In this document: piece by piece, positions 25,401 to 39,037 of the stretch
How the letters are laid out: every line of letters starts with the position of its first letter
How positions within the stretch are numbered: position 1 is the stretch's first letter
Assembly: GCA_028689015.1 (NCBI GenBank)
Contig: JAQTXC010000018.1
Span: forward strand, 1-49,064
Direction: 5' to 3'
DNA: 49,064 bases
DNA from: Dechloromonas sp.
GTDB lineage: Bacteria > Pseudomonadota > Gammaproteobacteria > Burkholderiales > Rhodocyclaceae
Notes under the pieces: model-generated
Told to the model about the DNA's origin: nothing
Databases searched by the model: none
The model's input: the letters and a program-made list of their open reading frames with translations, nothing else
Position numbers and translations under genes: made by a program

Positions 25401-26837
25401 ATGTTTTCATTTAAAAGGCTTTTGCTTCTTTTCGTGATCTGCTTACTGGTCAGCTGCAAGGACGGCTGGCGTTTGCCATTGCCTTTTCCGACCCCAGGCA
25501 AACAGGAATTGCAGGTACTGACCCGCCCTGGCCCGCTCACCTATGCCACCGACGACAACGGGACCATCAGCGGCCTGGAATACGACCTGACCGAAGCCTT
25601 TGCCCAGGAACTGGGCGTCGAAGTGAAGTACCTCGTTGCGCCGCCTGGCGAGTTGGCCAACCGACTGCGCGGCTACGACTATCACCTCGCCGCCGCCTGG
25701 CTGTCCCCGCAGCCGACTGGCGGCATCGAGGCCAGCCCACCCGTGTTCATGTCGCACGATGTCCTGGCCCAGCACGAAGCTTCGCTGCCATTGAACCGGC
25801 TGGCCCAACTGGCTGGCAAGACGGTTCATGCCCTGGCCGGCTCGCGCCAGGCGGCCACGCTGCACCGTCTGGCGGCCACCTTGCCGGGGCTGCAGATCAT
25901 TGAAGCCCCTCAGGGCGACATGCTGGATTTGCTCGAAGCCCTTGGCGAACGACGAATCGAGTTCGTCGCCATGGACAGCCAGATGGAGGAATTGGCCAAC
26001 CAGTTCGTTCCTACCCTGCGCACCACCCTGCCCCTGGGCGACGATGCGCCCATCGTCTGGCTGCTCGGCCCCAGCCCCAATCCCGAATTGCAGGCCCGGG
26101 TCGATGCCTTCATTCTGCGCGTCCAGCAGGACGGTACCCTGGCCCGCCTGGAGGAACGTTATTTTGGCCATGTCCGCCGCCTCAAGCAGGGCGATATCGA
26201 AGCCTTTCTCGGCGAGATCGAAACCACCTTGCCCAAGTTACGCCCGCACTTTCAGGCAGCCGAACGGCTGACCGGCCTCGATTGGCGGCTGCTAGCTGCG
26301 CTGGCCTATCAGGAATCTCATTGGAAAAGCGATGCCACCAGCCCGACCGGCGTGCGCGGCATCATGATGTTAACTGCTGAAACGGCTGACCGGCTTGAGG
26401 TCAGCAATCGGCTCGATGCCAAGGAAAGTATTTTGGCCGGCGCGCGTTATCTGGACATGCTGCGCGACATGTTGCCAGCCGAGGTTCACGAACCCGACCG
26501 TACCTGGCTGGCGCTGGCCGGTTACAACCTTGGCCCGGGCCACCTCAGCACCGGCCGCAGTCTGGCCCGCCAGCTCAAGGCGGACCCCGATGCCTGGTAT
26601 GACATGAAGCGGATCCTGCCCTTACTGGCCAAACCGGAGTACTACCAGCGCATGCGTTCTGGCCGGGCGCGCGGTGGCGAAGCGGTGATTCTGGTCGAAA
26701 ATATTCGCAGCTACCACGACATCCTGACCCGGCATGAAGCACCGCTGATGGTGGCACAGCGCGCCACCCCAAATCCCAAGCGGGCAACCGGCAAAACGCC
26801 AGTCAAGAAAACGGCGGGCCAGCGCCCGCCCCGCTAA
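25401..26837 (+). CDS. mltF: Membrane-bound lytic transglycosylase F
   Basis: MltF is an outer-membrane lipoprotein with a regulatory solute-binding-like domain and a lytic transglycosylase domain. The 478-residue product starts with a lipoprotein signal whose lipobox ends at Cys19 (LLVSC). Residues about 35-255 form the binding-protein-like domain (LTYATDDNGTISGLEYDLTEAFAQELGV). Residues about 280-450 form the catalytic domain, with ALAYQESHWKSDATSPTGVRG holding the catalytic glutamate, and LALAGYNLGPGHL. The C-terminal 25 residues are basic (TGKTPVKKTAGQRPPR). CAGGAA directly precedes the ATG, closer than usual. The gene converges on serS with ten bases between stops. Confidence 0.93.
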   Translation: MFSFKRLLLLFVICLLVSCKDGWRLPLPFPTPGKQELQVLTRPGPLTYATDDNGTISGLEYDLTEAFAQELGVEVKYLVAPPGELANRLRGYDYHLAAAWLSPQPTGGIEASPPVFMSHDVLAQHEASLPLNRLAQLAGKTVHALAGSRQAATLHRLAATLPGLQIIEAPQGDMLDLLEALGERRIEFVAMDSQMEELANQFVPTLRTTLPLGDDAPIVWLLGPSPNPELQARVDAFILRVQQDGTLARLEERYFGHVRRLKQGDIEAFLGEIETTLPKLRPHFQAAERLTGLDWRLLAALAYQESHWKSDATSPTGVRGIMMLTAETADRLEVSNRLDAKESILAGARYLDMLRDMLPAEVHEPDRTWLALAGYNLGPGHLSTGRSLARQLKADPDAWYDMKRILPLLAKPEYYQRMRSGRARGGEAVILVENIRSYHDILTRHEAPLMVAQRATPNPKRATGKTPVKKTAGQRPPR

Positions 26838-26847
26838 GTCAGACCGC

Positions 26848-28167
<1,320 letters not shown>

Positions 28168-28287
28168 TCAACAAAAACGCGGCGGCGGGGAGGTCGAAAT
28201 TATACGCGAGGCCAAGGTCCGCCACGCTGGAGACAAGCCGCCGGGGGGCGTAGAATGTTGCCCCTTGCCTCACCCTACCCATGACAA

Positions 28288-29178
28288 ATGACACTTTTCG
28301 CAGCACGCTTGCGCCACCTAGCCCTGCTCGGTAGCCTGCTCGGCCTGAGTTTGACCCTGAATCTAGCCCATGCCGAAACCCAGCGCCCATCGCCAGAGAC
28401 CCGGATCAGCGCCTGGTGTGCCGATCTGGGCAAGCGTTTGCGCAGCGTCAATGCCGACCATTGCCGCCAGCAGGGTTTCCTGGCGGACCAGAGCAGTCAC
28501 GGCGACCGCCCTCTGGCCTACCTCGACCGGGCCGCCGCCAAAGCGGGTAGCAAATCGCCACGGCCCAACCGGGTCCTGATCATCGGTGGCATCCACGGCG
28601 ACGAACTGACCTCGATTTCCATCGTTTTCCGCTGGCTGGACTGGATTGATGAAGGGAGTGCCAAAAACTACCACTGGCACGTCATTCCGCTGGCCAATCC
28701 AGACGGCCTGTTCAATCGCCCGTCAACGCGGACCAATGGCCGCGGGGTCGACCTCAATCGCAATTTCCCCACCCCGGACTGGTCGGCCAACGCCCAGACA
28801 TACTGGGTCGAACGCACCCGGCGCGACCCACGGCGCAACCCGGGCCAGGAAGCCAGCTCGGAAGTTGAAACACGCTGGCTGCAAGCGCAGATCAGCCACT
28901 TCAAACCAGACGTCATCATCAGCATTCACGCCCCGTACAACCTGCTCGATTACGATGGCCCAGCCACCCAGCCACTGCGTTTCGGCCGCTTATCGCTCAA
29001 CCGGCTGGGCGTTTATCCCGGCTCACTCGGCAATTACGGCGGCTTGCACAAAAAAATCCCGGTGGTCACCATCGAACTCCCCAGCGCCGGCACCATGCCC
29101 AGCGCCCGTGATCAACGCGCCATGTGGGTAGACATGCTGAAATGGATGGGCCGCAACATCAAGCCGCTGGAAAAATAA
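28288..29178 (+). CDS. Secreted M14-family zinc carboxypeptidase
   Basis: The product (296 residues) has a signal peptide ending near LNLAHA (residue 30). Its catalytic domain has the M14 zinc motif GGIHGDELTS (His and Glu ligands) and the third ligand in IISIHAPYNLLDYDG. GVDLNRNFP supplies substrate-carboxylate contacts, and VVTIELPSAG holds the general-base glutamate. It resembles murein tripeptide amidase MpaA-type enzymes, but those are cytoplasmic whereas this protein appears exported. A role in trimming peptidoglycan peptides is plausible. It sits on the opposite strand inside the usual ftsK-lolA-rarA-serS series. Confidence 0.87.
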   Translation: MTLFAARLRHLALLGSLLGLSLTLNLAHAETQRPSPETRISAWCADLGKRLRSVNADHCRQQGFLADQSSHGDRPLAYLDRAAAKAGSKSPRPNRVLIIGGIHGDELTSISIVFRWLDWIDEGSAKNYHWHVIPLANPDGLFNRPSTRTNGRGVDLNRNFPTPDWSANAQTYWVERTRRDPRRNPGQEASSEVETRWLQAQISHFKPDVIISIHAPYNLLDYDGPATQPLRFGRLSLNRLGVYPGSLGNYGGLHKKIPVVTIELPSAGTMPSARDQRAMWVDMLKWMGRNIKPLEK

Positions 29179-29188
29179 GCCCCTCACC

Positions 29189-29198
29189 CGGTCGACCG
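29189..29198. repeat. Shortened palindrome CGGTCGACCG
   Basis: This ten-base palindrome lies between the convergent stops of the M14 gene and rarA and shares the central GGTCGACC of the other intergenic palindromes. Confidence 0.45.
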
Positions 29199-29212
29199 TA
29201 ACAACGGACAAG

Positions 29213-30529
29213 CTATGGCTTTTTGCCGGCCAAGCGGTCCAGTTCCTGCAGATGGGCGAGTTTCTGGCCAATCTGACCTTCCAGGCCACGCGGTGTCGGT
29301 TCGTACCAACCGGGGGCCGGCAAGCCATCTGGCAGATAGTGCTCACCGGCGGCGTAGGCTTCCGGCTCGTCATGCGCGTAGCGGTAAGCCTTGCCGTGAC
29401 CGAGTTCTTTCATCAGCTTGGTCGGTGCATTGCGCAAATGATTGGGCACCGGCCGCGAACCATCCTGCTTCACGAAGGCGCGCGCGGCGTTGTAGGCGTT
29501 GTAACCGGCATTCGACTTGGCGGCAACGGCCAGATAAATCACCGCCTGGCCGAGCGCCAACTCGCCCTCGGGCGAGCCGAGCCGCTCGTAGGTTGCGGCC
29601 GCGTCGTTGGCAATCTGCATCGCCCGCGGATCGGCCAGCCCGATGTCTTCCCAGGCCATCCGGATGATGCGCCGCGCCAGGTAGCGTGGATCGGCGCCGC
29701 CGTCCAGCATGCGGCTCAGCCAGTAAAGCGCGCCGTCCGGGTTAGAGCCGCGCACCGATTTATGCAACGCCGAAATCTGGTCGTAAAAGGCATCGCCGCC
29801 CTTGTCGAAACGGCGCAGGCTCTGCGCCATGGTTTTTTCAATAAAGGCACCGTCGACCGCGACAAGCCGTGCCGTCTGCGCCGCCGTGCGAACTTGCTCA
29901 AGCAAGTTCAGCAAGCGCCGGGCATCCCCATCAGCCAGGCCGATCAGGCGCGTCCTGGCCTCACCGGAAAACGTCAGATCAGCCAGTTCCCGGGCGCTGG
30001 CGCGGTCAAAAAGCTGCCCCATCTCGGCCTCGTCGAGCGACTTCAGCACATAGACCGACGCGCGCGACAACAGCGCCGAATTCAGCTCAAAAGACGGGTT
30101 TTCCGTCGTCGCACCAATAAAAGTCAGCAGCCCGCTTTCAACAAAAGGCAAAAAACCGTCCTGCTGCGCCTTGTTGAACCGATGGATTTCGTCGACAAAC
30201 AAGATCGTCCGCCGCCCCTGCGCCTTCCACATCTCGGCCTGCGCCACCGCCTCACGGACTTCCTTGATCCCGGAAAATACCGCCGACAACGCGATGAATT
30301 CGCATTGAAACTGCGTCGCCATCATTCGCGCCAGCGTCGTCTTGCCGACGCCCGGCGGCCCCCACAAGATCATCGAATGCGGCTGCCCGGAGGCAAAGGC
30401 CAGACGCAGCGGCTTGCCCGGCCCGAGCAGATGTTGCTGGCCGATCACTGCATCCGGCGTTTGCGGGCGGAGTTGCTCGGCCAGCGGGGCAGAACGGTCG
30501 ACGTCAATTTTGGAAAATAAATCGCTCAA
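29213..30529 (-). CDS. rarA: Replication-associated recombination protein A (AAA+ ATPase)
   Basis: RarA (MgsA) is a clamp-loader-like AAA+ ATPase that acts at stalled replication forks. The protein has 438 residues, as expected. It opens with [23 protein letters not shown]. Walker A is [17 protein letters not shown], Walker B is [17 protein letters not shown], and sensor 1 is [20 protein letters not shown]. The C-terminal oligomerisation domain includes [20 protein letters not shown] and YLPDGL. It belongs to the conserved ftsK-lolA-rarA-serS order, here interrupted by an opposite-strand gene on either side. Confidence 0.96.
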   Translation of the reverse strand: MSDLFSKIDVDRSAPLAEQLRPQTPDAVIGQQHLLGPGKPLRLAFASGQPHSMILWGPPGVGKTTLARMMATQFQCEFIALSAVFSGIKEVREAVAQAEMWKAQGRRTILFVDEIHRFNKAQQDGFLPFVESGLLTFIGATTENPSFELNSALLSRASVYVLKSLDEAEMGQLFDRASARELADLTFSGEARTRLIGLADGDARRLLNLLEQVRTAAQTARLVAVDGAFIEKTMAQSLRRFDKGGDAFYDQISALHKSVRGSNPDGALYWLSRMLDGGADPRYLARRIIRMAWEDIGLADPRAMQIANDAAATYERLGSPEGELALGQAVIYLAVAAKSNAGYNAYNAARAFVKQDGSRPVPNHLRNAPTKLMKELGHGKAYRYAHDEPEAYAAGEHYLPDGLPAPGWYEPTPRGLEGQIGQKLAHLQELDRLAGKKP

Positions 30530-30660
30530 AGCTCAGCCACGCAAAAGGTTCATGAATTTATCGGCGCTCATTCCTTTGAACGGTACCGAATTGGCCGGAG
30601 AGTATTGCATTTTTCAATGGTGCTGCAAATTCAGCCGCATGGTGCCTGGTTGATGGCGCT

Positions 30661-31482
30661 ATGGAAAAATTTGAACCCGATCAGGGCCAATTGACAATCC
30701 CCAAGCCGCACTACAAAATCAGTAACCACTCAGCAAAGGTATTGATTTTGAATATAAAAGTTAAGCACCTGATCAACAGGATACGGCAGCAACTGCAGTC
30801 TCTCCGCCACAAAGCGGTCTGGCTGTCACTGGGTGAAAACTGCCTGCCTGATGACATCCTGCGCCGTCATGGCAAGAAAATTTTCAGTTCCCCTTACTCT
30901 AATGGCCGGACCAATATCGACTACGCCTTGGCGCTTGAGTCGGAGAATTACAAAAACCTGATTTCTCCGGCTTACTTAGTGCGCGGCGAAGCCTTTGGTC
31001 AGGGGGTGGTCAGGTCAACGCACTATCAATGTGCCCCGATTTTTGATGCCTCGTGCAGTGCGGGTTTCGAGTTCAGCCACCATGACCCGCTCGGTTCTAC
31101 AGACGACCGGGCCAGTTTCCAGCGAAAAATTGATCGGCTGTTAAAAATCCGTGGCCAGGAAAGTGTTGTTTTCCTCTATCACCACCGTTGGACAGAGCGC
31201 TCGGATCTCCCACGACTGCGGGAAAAATTGCAACAATTCGCCCGCTTTTACACAGCCCCCGGGGTACGTTGTGTGATGGTTCTTTTTTATCAAAACCTGA
31301 CCGCCCCAAAGGAAACCTCGTATTTGACTGAGTGGCCAGTCACCGGCGATCAAATGGAGTTCACTTTTCATACCCGGGATTACTGGATGGGGACGGATCA
31401 GGAAATTTTCTGGGCGCGCAACGACGATGCGCTGATTGTCTCGATGCTGGAGAAAGTCGAGCAGCATCTCAACGACAAGTAA
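30661..31482 (+). CDS. Accessory protein, possible papain-like cysteine peptidase (DUF1796-like)
   Basis: The assignment is tentative. The 273-residue protein has the stretch AVWLSLGENCLPDDILRRHG near residue 53, which resembles the SLG-x-NC opening of DUF1796 putative papain-like cysteine peptidases. Then come SSPYSNGRTNIDYALALE and, further on, FEFSHHDPLGS and VVFLYHHRW with candidate catalytic histidines. The family is often found near polysaccharide or glycosyltransferase genes. There is no signal peptide. The start is uncertain: the ATG at 30661 lacks a good ribosome site, and a TTG near 30748 is an alternative. It lies between rarA and lolA on the opposite strand, which suggests a later insertion. 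Confidence 0.6.
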   Translation: MEKFEPDQGQLTIPKPHYKISNHSAKVLILNIKVKHLINRIRQQLQSLRHKAVWLSLGENCLPDDILRRHGKKIFSSPYSNGRTNIDYALALESENYKNLISPAYLVRGEAFGQGVVRSTHYQCAPIFDASCSAGFEFSHHDPLGSTDDRASFQRKIDRLLKIRGQESVVFLYHHRWTERSDLPRLREKLQQFARFYTAPGVRCVMVLFYQNLTAPKETSYLTEWPVTGDQMEFTFHTRDYWMGTDQEIFWARNDDALIVSMLEKVEQHLNDK

Positions 31483-31497
31483 CACGCTCAAACCGCC

Positions 31498-32118
31498 TCA
31501 TGGCCCGATCACATCGCTGCCAGGCGGCGGGGTAAAGCGGAACAGCGTGGCGGGCAACGTGGGGTTGCGCTCGTTGCGCTGCAGCCGGATATGCGTGGTC
31601 TGGCCGAAGTTATCGAACAGTTCCATCACCTTCATGTCCTTACCTTGCAGGCCGATACGGATTTTTTCAAAACCGCTGTCCTGATTTTTGGGGGTGGCCT
31701 CGACCCAATGCAAGCCATCGCGCTGACCGGCTTCCTGCAAGTTAAAGCTCTTTTCCAGCTCATTGCTGCCGGCAAGCAGTGCAGCCGGTGAACCGCCAAT
31801 GGCCTGCCCGGCTTTGCGGACGGTGACTTGCTGCAACTCCGGGTCGTGAATCCAGATTTTTTCGCCGTCACCGACGACCAGTTGCGGGTAAGGCTTGCGG
31901 ATTTCCCAACGCAACTTGCCCGGGCGCAGGATGGCGACGGTGCCGGAGGAGTGTTGCGGCTGCCGACCATGGCGAGCGGTCACCGACTGCTCAAAATCGG
32001 CCTGGTAGCTGCGCGTGTCATTGAGAAAGCTACGCAATTGCTCAATGGCGCCAGCGTGGGAAAAAGCCGGCAGCAGCAGGAGTATTGCGGTCGACAGAAG
32101 TTTTTGGGGAATTTTCAT
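31498..32118 (-). CDS. lolA: Outer-membrane lipoprotein carrier protein
   Basis: LolA ferries lipoproteins across the periplasm from LolCDE to LolB. The product from the ATG at 32118 has 206 residues with a signal peptide (LLSTAILLLLPAFSHA). The mature protein shows the family pattern: YQADFEQSVTARHG, SGTVAILRPGKLRWEIRKPYPQLVVGDGEKIWIHDPELQQVTV and a C-terminal VIGP. An in-frame ATG at 32175 would add 19 residues in front of the signal peptide and overlap ftsK, so it is rejected. The gene follows ftsK by 53 bases. Confidence 0.93.
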   Translation of the reverse strand: MKIPQKLLSTAILLLLPAFSHAGAIEQLRSFLNDTRSYQADFEQSVTARHGRQPQHSSGTVAILRPGKLRWEIRKPYPQLVVGDGEKIWIHDPELQQVTVRKAGQAIGGSPAALLAGSNELEKSFNLQEAGQRDGLHWVEATPKNQDSGFEKIRIGLQGKDMKVMELFDNFGQTTHIRLQRNERNPTLPATLFRFTPPPGSDVIGP

Positions 32119-32171
32119 GGTGGCAGGGTAACGCAGGCCCCGGGGCGCTGCTGTTGCAAGGTGTAAGCGCT

Positions 32172-34463
32172 TCATTCGGCAGCGGGCTTTTTCATCAGCA
32201 CTTCACGACCGCCACGGCCGTCCATGGACGATACCAGGCCGGCATTTTCCATCGCTTCGATCAGCCGTGCCGAGCGGTTGTAACCAATGCGGAGGTGGCG
32301 CTGGACCAGCGAAATCGAAGCGCGCTGGTTCTTCAGCACGATGTCGACGGCCTGATCGTAGAGCGGATCACTCTCGGCATCGCCCGGCCCACCCTCGCCG
32401 GCTTCACCGCCCTCATCATCGCCCCCAGCGCCGCTGAGGATATCCTCGACGTATTCCGGTGCACCAGTCGCTTTCAGGTGCTCAACGACGCGGTGCACTT
32501 CGTCATCCGAGACAAAAGCACCATGGACGCGGGTCGGGTAGCCAGTGCCGGGCGCCAGGTAAAGCATGTCGCCCATGCCAAGCAGCGCTTCGGCGCCCAT
32601 CTGGTCGAGGATGGTGCGCGAGTCGATCTTGCTGGAAACCTGGAAGGACAGCCGGGTCGGGATATTGGCCTTGATCAGGCCGGTGATCACATCGACCGAC
32701 GGCCGCTGCGTCGCCAGCACTAGGTGGATGCCGGAGGCGCGGGCCTTCTGCGCCAGACGGGCGATCTGTTCCTCGACCTTCTTGCCGACGACCATCATCA
32801 GGTCGGCCAGCTCATCAATGATGACGACGATGAAGGGCATCGTCTTCAAGGGCTCCGGCGCTTCCGGCGTCAGCGTCAGCGGGTTCGGGATGTGTTCGCC
32901 GCGCTTCTCGGCATCACGAATTTTGGTGTTGAGGCCAGCAATATTGCGCACGCCCATCGCCGACATCAGCTTGTAGCGTTTCTCCATCTCGGTCACGCAC
33001 CAGTGCAGCGCGTTGGCGGCCTGCTTCATGTCGGTGACGACCGGCGCCAGCAGGTGCGGGATGCCCTCGTAGATGGAAAGTTCGAGCATCTTGGGGTCGA
33101 CCATGATCAGGCGGACATTTTCCGGCTCGGACTTGTACAGCATCGACAGGATCATCGCATTAACCCCGACCGACTTGCCCGAACCGGTGGTACCGGCGAC
33201 CAGCAGGTGGGGCGTCTTGGCCAGGTCGGCGACCACCGGCTGGCCGCCGATATCCTTGCCCAGGCAAACCGTCAGCGGGCTGCTCATGTCGTTGTAGGGC
33301 TTGCTGGAGATGATCTCGGACAGCTTGACCATCTGCCGCTTCGGGTTCGGCAGTTCGAGCGCCATGCACGATTTGCCGGGCACGGTTTCGACGACGCGGA
33401 TCGACACCATGGCCAGCGCCCGCGCCAGGTCGCGCGCCAGGTTGACGATCTGGGCGCCCTTGACGCCAACCGCCGGTTCGATTTCGTAGCGGGTGATGAC
33501 CGGGCCGGGCATGGCGGCCAGCACCTTGACCTGGACACCGAAGTCGGCAAGCTTGCGCTCGATCAGGCGGGAGGTGTATTCCAGGGTTTCCGGGCTGACT
33601 GTCTCGGTCGCCGGCGGCGCCGGGTCGAGCAGGTGCAACGGCGGCAGCGTGCCGCCGACGATGACCTCGGGGAAAAGCGCCACCTGCTTTTCACGTTCGA
33701 TACGCGCCTCTGCCTTTTTCGACACTGGCACTTCAGAAACTGCCGGTTCAATAATCAGCGGCTCATGCAGTTCAACCCGCCGCTTTTCTTCCTCGACGAC
33801 CACCTCACGTTGCTGCGCCACTTCCTTGCCAATCTGCCGGTCCCGCCAGGCATCAACGCGACCGTAGAAAAACCCGGCGAGGCCTTCCAGCAGCAACCCC
33901 ATTTTTTCAAAAGCCCACAGCCAGGACATGCCGGAAAACGCGCTCCAGCCAGCGGCCATCAAGGCCAGCAACAACAAGGTGGCCCCCGTAAAACCCAGGA
34001 GTTCAGCCAGCCAGGCACTGAGCAGAAGTCCCAGCAAGCCGCCGGGCGCTAACGGCAACGCTGCCTGTAGACTGTAAAAGCGCAGGGTTTCCAGCGCTGT
34101 GCTGGCCAGCAGCAAGGCAGCAAAGCCGGGCAAGGCCAGCAACAAGGGGGGCAAAACCGCCTCGCCGCCTTCGAAACGACGATACCCCCACCAGACGAAC
34201 ATGCCGAGCAACAACACCCACCACCAGGCCGACAGCCCAAAAACATAAAGCAGCAAATCAGCTAACCAGGCACCGGCCCGGCCCGCCGGATTGTGCAGGG
34301 TCTGCCCGGCGACAGCGTGCGACCAGCCCGGATCACGGGCATCAAAACCCCACAGGGCCAGGATCAGGAACAGGGCCAGGGCACCCACGCCCAGCCAGCG
34401 TGACTCCTGCAGCAGGACGCCGATCTTGTCCGGCATCGGGCTGGGCGTACTCCGTTTGGCCAT
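32172..34463 (-). CDS. ftsK: DNA translocase FtsK
   Basis: FtsK anchors at the division septum and pumps chromosomal DNA so that XerCD can resolve dimers. The protein has 763 residues. The N-terminal 170 residues hold four to five membrane helices. A short linker follows, much shorter than the 600-residue linker of E. coli FtsK but usual in betaproteobacteria. The motor domain contains [19 protein letters not shown] (Walker A) and [14 protein letters not shown] (Walker B). The C-terminal gamma winged helix ([20 protein letters not shown]) recognises KOPS sites. GAGAGGA precedes the ATG. Confidence 0.97.
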   Translation of the reverse strand: MAKRSTPSPMPDKIGVLLQESRWLGVGALALFLILALWGFDARDPGWSHAVAGQTLHNPAGRAGAWLADLLLYVFGLSAWWWVLLLGMFVWWGYRRFEGGEAVLPPLLLALPGFAALLLASTALETLRFYSLQAALPLAPGGLLGLLLSAWLAELLGFTGATLLLLALMAAGWSAFSGMSWLWAFEKMGLLLEGLAGFFYGRVDAWRDRQIGKEVAQQREVVVEEEKRRVELHEPLIIEPAVSEVPVSKKAEARIEREKQVALFPEVIVGGTLPPLHLLDPAPPATETVSPETLEYTSRLIERKLADFGVQVKVLAAMPGPVITRYEIEPAVGVKGAQIVNLARDLARALAMVSIRVVETVPGKSCMALELPNPKRQMVKLSEIISSKPYNDMSSPLTVCLGKDIGGQPVVADLAKTPHLLVAGTTGSGKSVGVNAMILSMLYKSEPENVRLIMVDPKMLELSIYEGIPHLLAPVVTDMKQAANALHWCVTEMEKRYKLMSAMGVRNIAGLNTKIRDAEKRGEHIPNPLTLTPEAPEPLKTMPFIVVIIDELADLMMVVGKKVEEQIARLAQKARASGIHLVLATQRPSVDVITGLIKANIPTRLSFQVSSKIDSRTILDQMGAEALLGMGDMLYLAPGTGYPTRVHGAFVSDDEVHRVVEHLKATGAPEYVEDILSGAGGDDEGGEAGEGGPGDAESDPLYDQAVDIVLKNQRASISLVQRHLRIGYNRSARLIEAMENAGLVSSMDGRGGREVLMKKPAAE

Positions 34464-34540
34464 GGTTTATCCTCTCCGCCGCCCTTGCCGACGACGGCAA
34501 AAACGACACAAATCATTCTGAGTCATAGAGTTAGAGCAGA

Positions 34541-34568
34541 ATTATAAACCGCTTTGCGAGAATGGCAG
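34541..34568 (-). promoter_or_regulatory. Candidate ftsK promoter
   Basis: On the minus strand CTGCCA (34563-34568) and TATAAT (34541-34546) are spaced by 16 bases. The roughly 70-base leader contains a stem TTGCCG-TCGT-CGGCAA (34485-34500) just ahead of the ribosome site. Confidence 0.55.
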
Positions 34569-34602
34569 CGGCAAGGACCGAAACAGGGCACGGCCGGGAG
34601 GC

Positions 34603-34608
34603 TATAAT
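34603..34608 (+). promoter_or_regulatory. Candidate trxB -10 element
   Basis: A perfect TATAAT lies 29 bases before the trxB ATG in the divergent ftsK-trxB gap. No convincing -35 element accompanies it. Confidence 0.4.
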
Positions 34609-34631
34609 TTTCCTGTTCAACAACAAGGTAG

Positions 34632-35597
<966 letters not shown>

Positions 35598-35603
35598 GTT
35601 GCC

Positions 35604-36365
35604 TTGATCAACCCTGACGACCGCGCGGCTTTTCTGGCGGCGGTGGCGGATGCCAAACCGCTGCCGTCGGACAACCGCGTGCACTTGCCGCCGGCGCCAG
35701 TTCGCCGGATAGCCCGCCCCCAGCCATCCAACAAACCGGCAAGACAAGGCAAGAAAATACCAGACGACAGCTTGCCAGCCCACTGGCGAGCCCCCGGCCA
35801 GCCGCAGCGTCCGCCCCCTACCGACCCGGAAGAGGCTGCCCTATGGCAGGCCATGTCGGGCGTTCACCCCCTCCTGCCCAGCAATCGCGTCATCCTCGCC
35901 CCCCCGCCCCCGGCGCCCCGGCCACAACATTCCCTGGCGGATGAACGGGCCGCCTTGCACGAAAGCTTGCATGGACCGATTGGCCTGCAGGACCGCCTGG
36001 AAGGTGGCGACGAAGCTCATTACCTCCGCAACGGACTGGCTGCCACTGTCTTGCGTGACCTGCGGCGCGGTCGCTGGGTCTTGCAGGGCGAACTCGACCT
36101 GCATGGTCTAAACCGCGAAGAAGCCCGCCTCGCGCTAGCGCATTTTCTGGCCGACAGTTTGCACCAAGGGCGACGCTGCATCCGGGTCGTAACCGGCAAG
36201 GGACTGCGCTCGCCACAAAAACTGTCGATCCTGCGCCAACTGGTACGTGGCTGGCTGGCCCAGCGCAACGAAGTCCTGGCCTATTGCCAGGCTCGGCCCT
36301 GTGATGGCGGCGATGGTGCTCTGCTTGTCCTCTTGCGCTCACCCAAAAAGCAACGGGCGACCTGA
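35604..36365 (+). CDS. Smr-domain protein, SmrA-like endonuclease
   Basis: The 253-residue product ends in an Smr domain (about residues 160-245), found in nucleases acting on DNA or on stalled-ribosome mRNA. The domain shows LQGELDLHGLNREEARLALAHF, then RRCIRVVTGKGLRSP, then GGDGALLVLL. A TGKG replaces the HGKG of other Smr proteins, a variant also seen in SmrA-type members. The N-terminal 150 residues are proline-rich and probably disordered (RVILAPPPPAPRPQ). The start is TTG at 35604 without a clear ribosome site; a GTG at 35643 is an alternative. It probably shares the trxB transcript. Confidence 0.83.
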   Translation: MINPDDRAAFLAAVADAKPLPSDNRVHLPPAPVRRIARPQPSNKPARQGKKIPDDSLPAHWRAPGQPQRPPPTDPEEAALWQAMSGVHPLLPSNRVILAPPPPAPRPQHSLADERAALHESLHGPIGLQDRLEGGDEAHYLRNGLAATVLRDLRRGRWVLQGELDLHGLNREEARLALAHFLADSLHQGRRCIRVVTGKGLRSPQKLSILRQLVRGWLAQRNEVLAYCQARPCDGGDGALLVLLRSPKKQRAT

Positions 36366-36383
36366 GTCGCCCGCACGCTTTTT
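36355..36383 (+). terminator. Terminator after the Smr gene
   Basis: GGGCGAC (36355-36361) and GTCGCCC (36366-36372) pair around CTGA, which includes the stop codon. A run of five T begins seven bases after the stem, a little far for a classic terminator. Confidence 0.55.
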
Positions 36384-36403
36384 CCTGACTGCAGCGCTGC
36401 CGA

Positions 36404-36444
36404 GGAAAACAGGGCCAATCTTGCGGTCGACCGCAAGACTGGCC
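36404..36444 (-). terminator. glnB terminator built on the GCGGTCGACCGC palindrome
   Basis: Read on the minus strand, GGCCAGTCTTGCGG pairs with CCGCAAGATTGGCC around a TCGA loop, a 14-base stem with one G-U pair, followed by CTGTTTTCC. The inner 20 bases (36419-36438) are a perfect palindrome with the same core as at 14900. On the plus strand the stem has an A-C mismatch and no U-run, so the element favours termination of glnB. Confidence 0.7.
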
Positions 36445-36455
36445 TAAAAATCGAC

Positions 36456-36812
<357 letters not shown>

Positions 36813-36822
36813 CTACAGGTTC

Positions 36823-38439
<1,617 letters not shown>

Positions 38440-38442
38440 GGA

Positions 38443-38979
38443 TTACTTGGCTTCAGCCTGGTAACGGGCGACGCCTTCCATGACTTCCTTCTTGGCTTCT
38501 TCAATGCCTTGCCAGCCCACGACCTTGACCCACTTGCCCGGTTCCAGATCCTTGTAGTGCTCGAAGAAATGGGCGATCTGCTTGCACAGCAGTTCCGGCA
38601 TGTCTTCGTAGGTATTGACGTTGTTGTACAGCGGGGTCAGTTTGGACACCGGCACGGCCAGCAGCTTGGCGTCCTGGCCGCCTTCGTCTTCCATGGCCAG
38701 CATGCCCAGCGGACGGCAACGGATGACGACGCCCGGCGGCAGGGAGAACGGGGTGACGACCAGCACGTCGACCGGATCACCGTCACCGGCGATGGTATGG
38801 TTGATGTAGCCGTAGTTGCAGGGATAGTGCATCGCCGTGCCCATGAAGCGGTCAACGAAGACGGCGCCGGAATCCTTGTCCACTTCATACTTGATCGGAT
38901 CGGAATTGGCGCTGATTTCGATGATGACGTTGAAATCGTCGGGCAGGGACTTGCCGGAAGGAACGTTGTTCAGGGACAT
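38443..38979 (-). CDS. ppa: Inorganic pyrophosphatase, family I
   Basis: Ppa hydrolyses pyrophosphate in the cytoplasm, pulling biosynthetic reactions such as NAD+ synthesis forward. The product from the ATG at 38979 has 178 residues, matching E. coli Ppa. Key stretches are [33 protein letters not shown] and the metal-binding DGDPVDVLV, then [13 protein letters not shown] and [16 protein letters not shown]. The frame is open to 39078, but the extra 33 residues do not belong to the family and overlap the exonuclease gene. nadE follows after three bases. Confidence 0.96.
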   Translation of the reverse strand: MSLNNVPSGKSLPDDFNVIIEISANSDPIKYEVDKDSGAVFVDRFMGTAMHYPCNYGYINHTIAGDGDPVDVLVVTPFSLPPGVVIRCRPLGMLAMEDEGGQDAKLLAVPVSKLTPLYNNVNTYEDMPELLCKQIAHFFEHYKDLEPGKWVKVVGWQGIEEAKKEVMEGVARYQAEAK

Positions 38980-39037
38980 CGTGATCTCTCTGCGTTGTGT
39001 TGGAAAATGAAGATTATAGCCTTGTACGGCCTTGTCA

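Noticed and set aside
29252-30520. Plus-strand open frame of 422 codons opposite rarA
   Set aside because: Antisense shadow of a clear AAA+ gene; no motif and no start signals.
30552-30653. Possible 33-codon leader peptide with three cysteines before the DUF1796-like gene
   Set aside because: The AAAAGG is only three bases from its ATG and no attenuator structure follows.
32724-34052. Plus-strand open frame of 442 codons opposite ftsK
   Set aside because: Antisense shadow; the protein is rich in His, Gln and Arg runs typical of reversed GC-rich codons.
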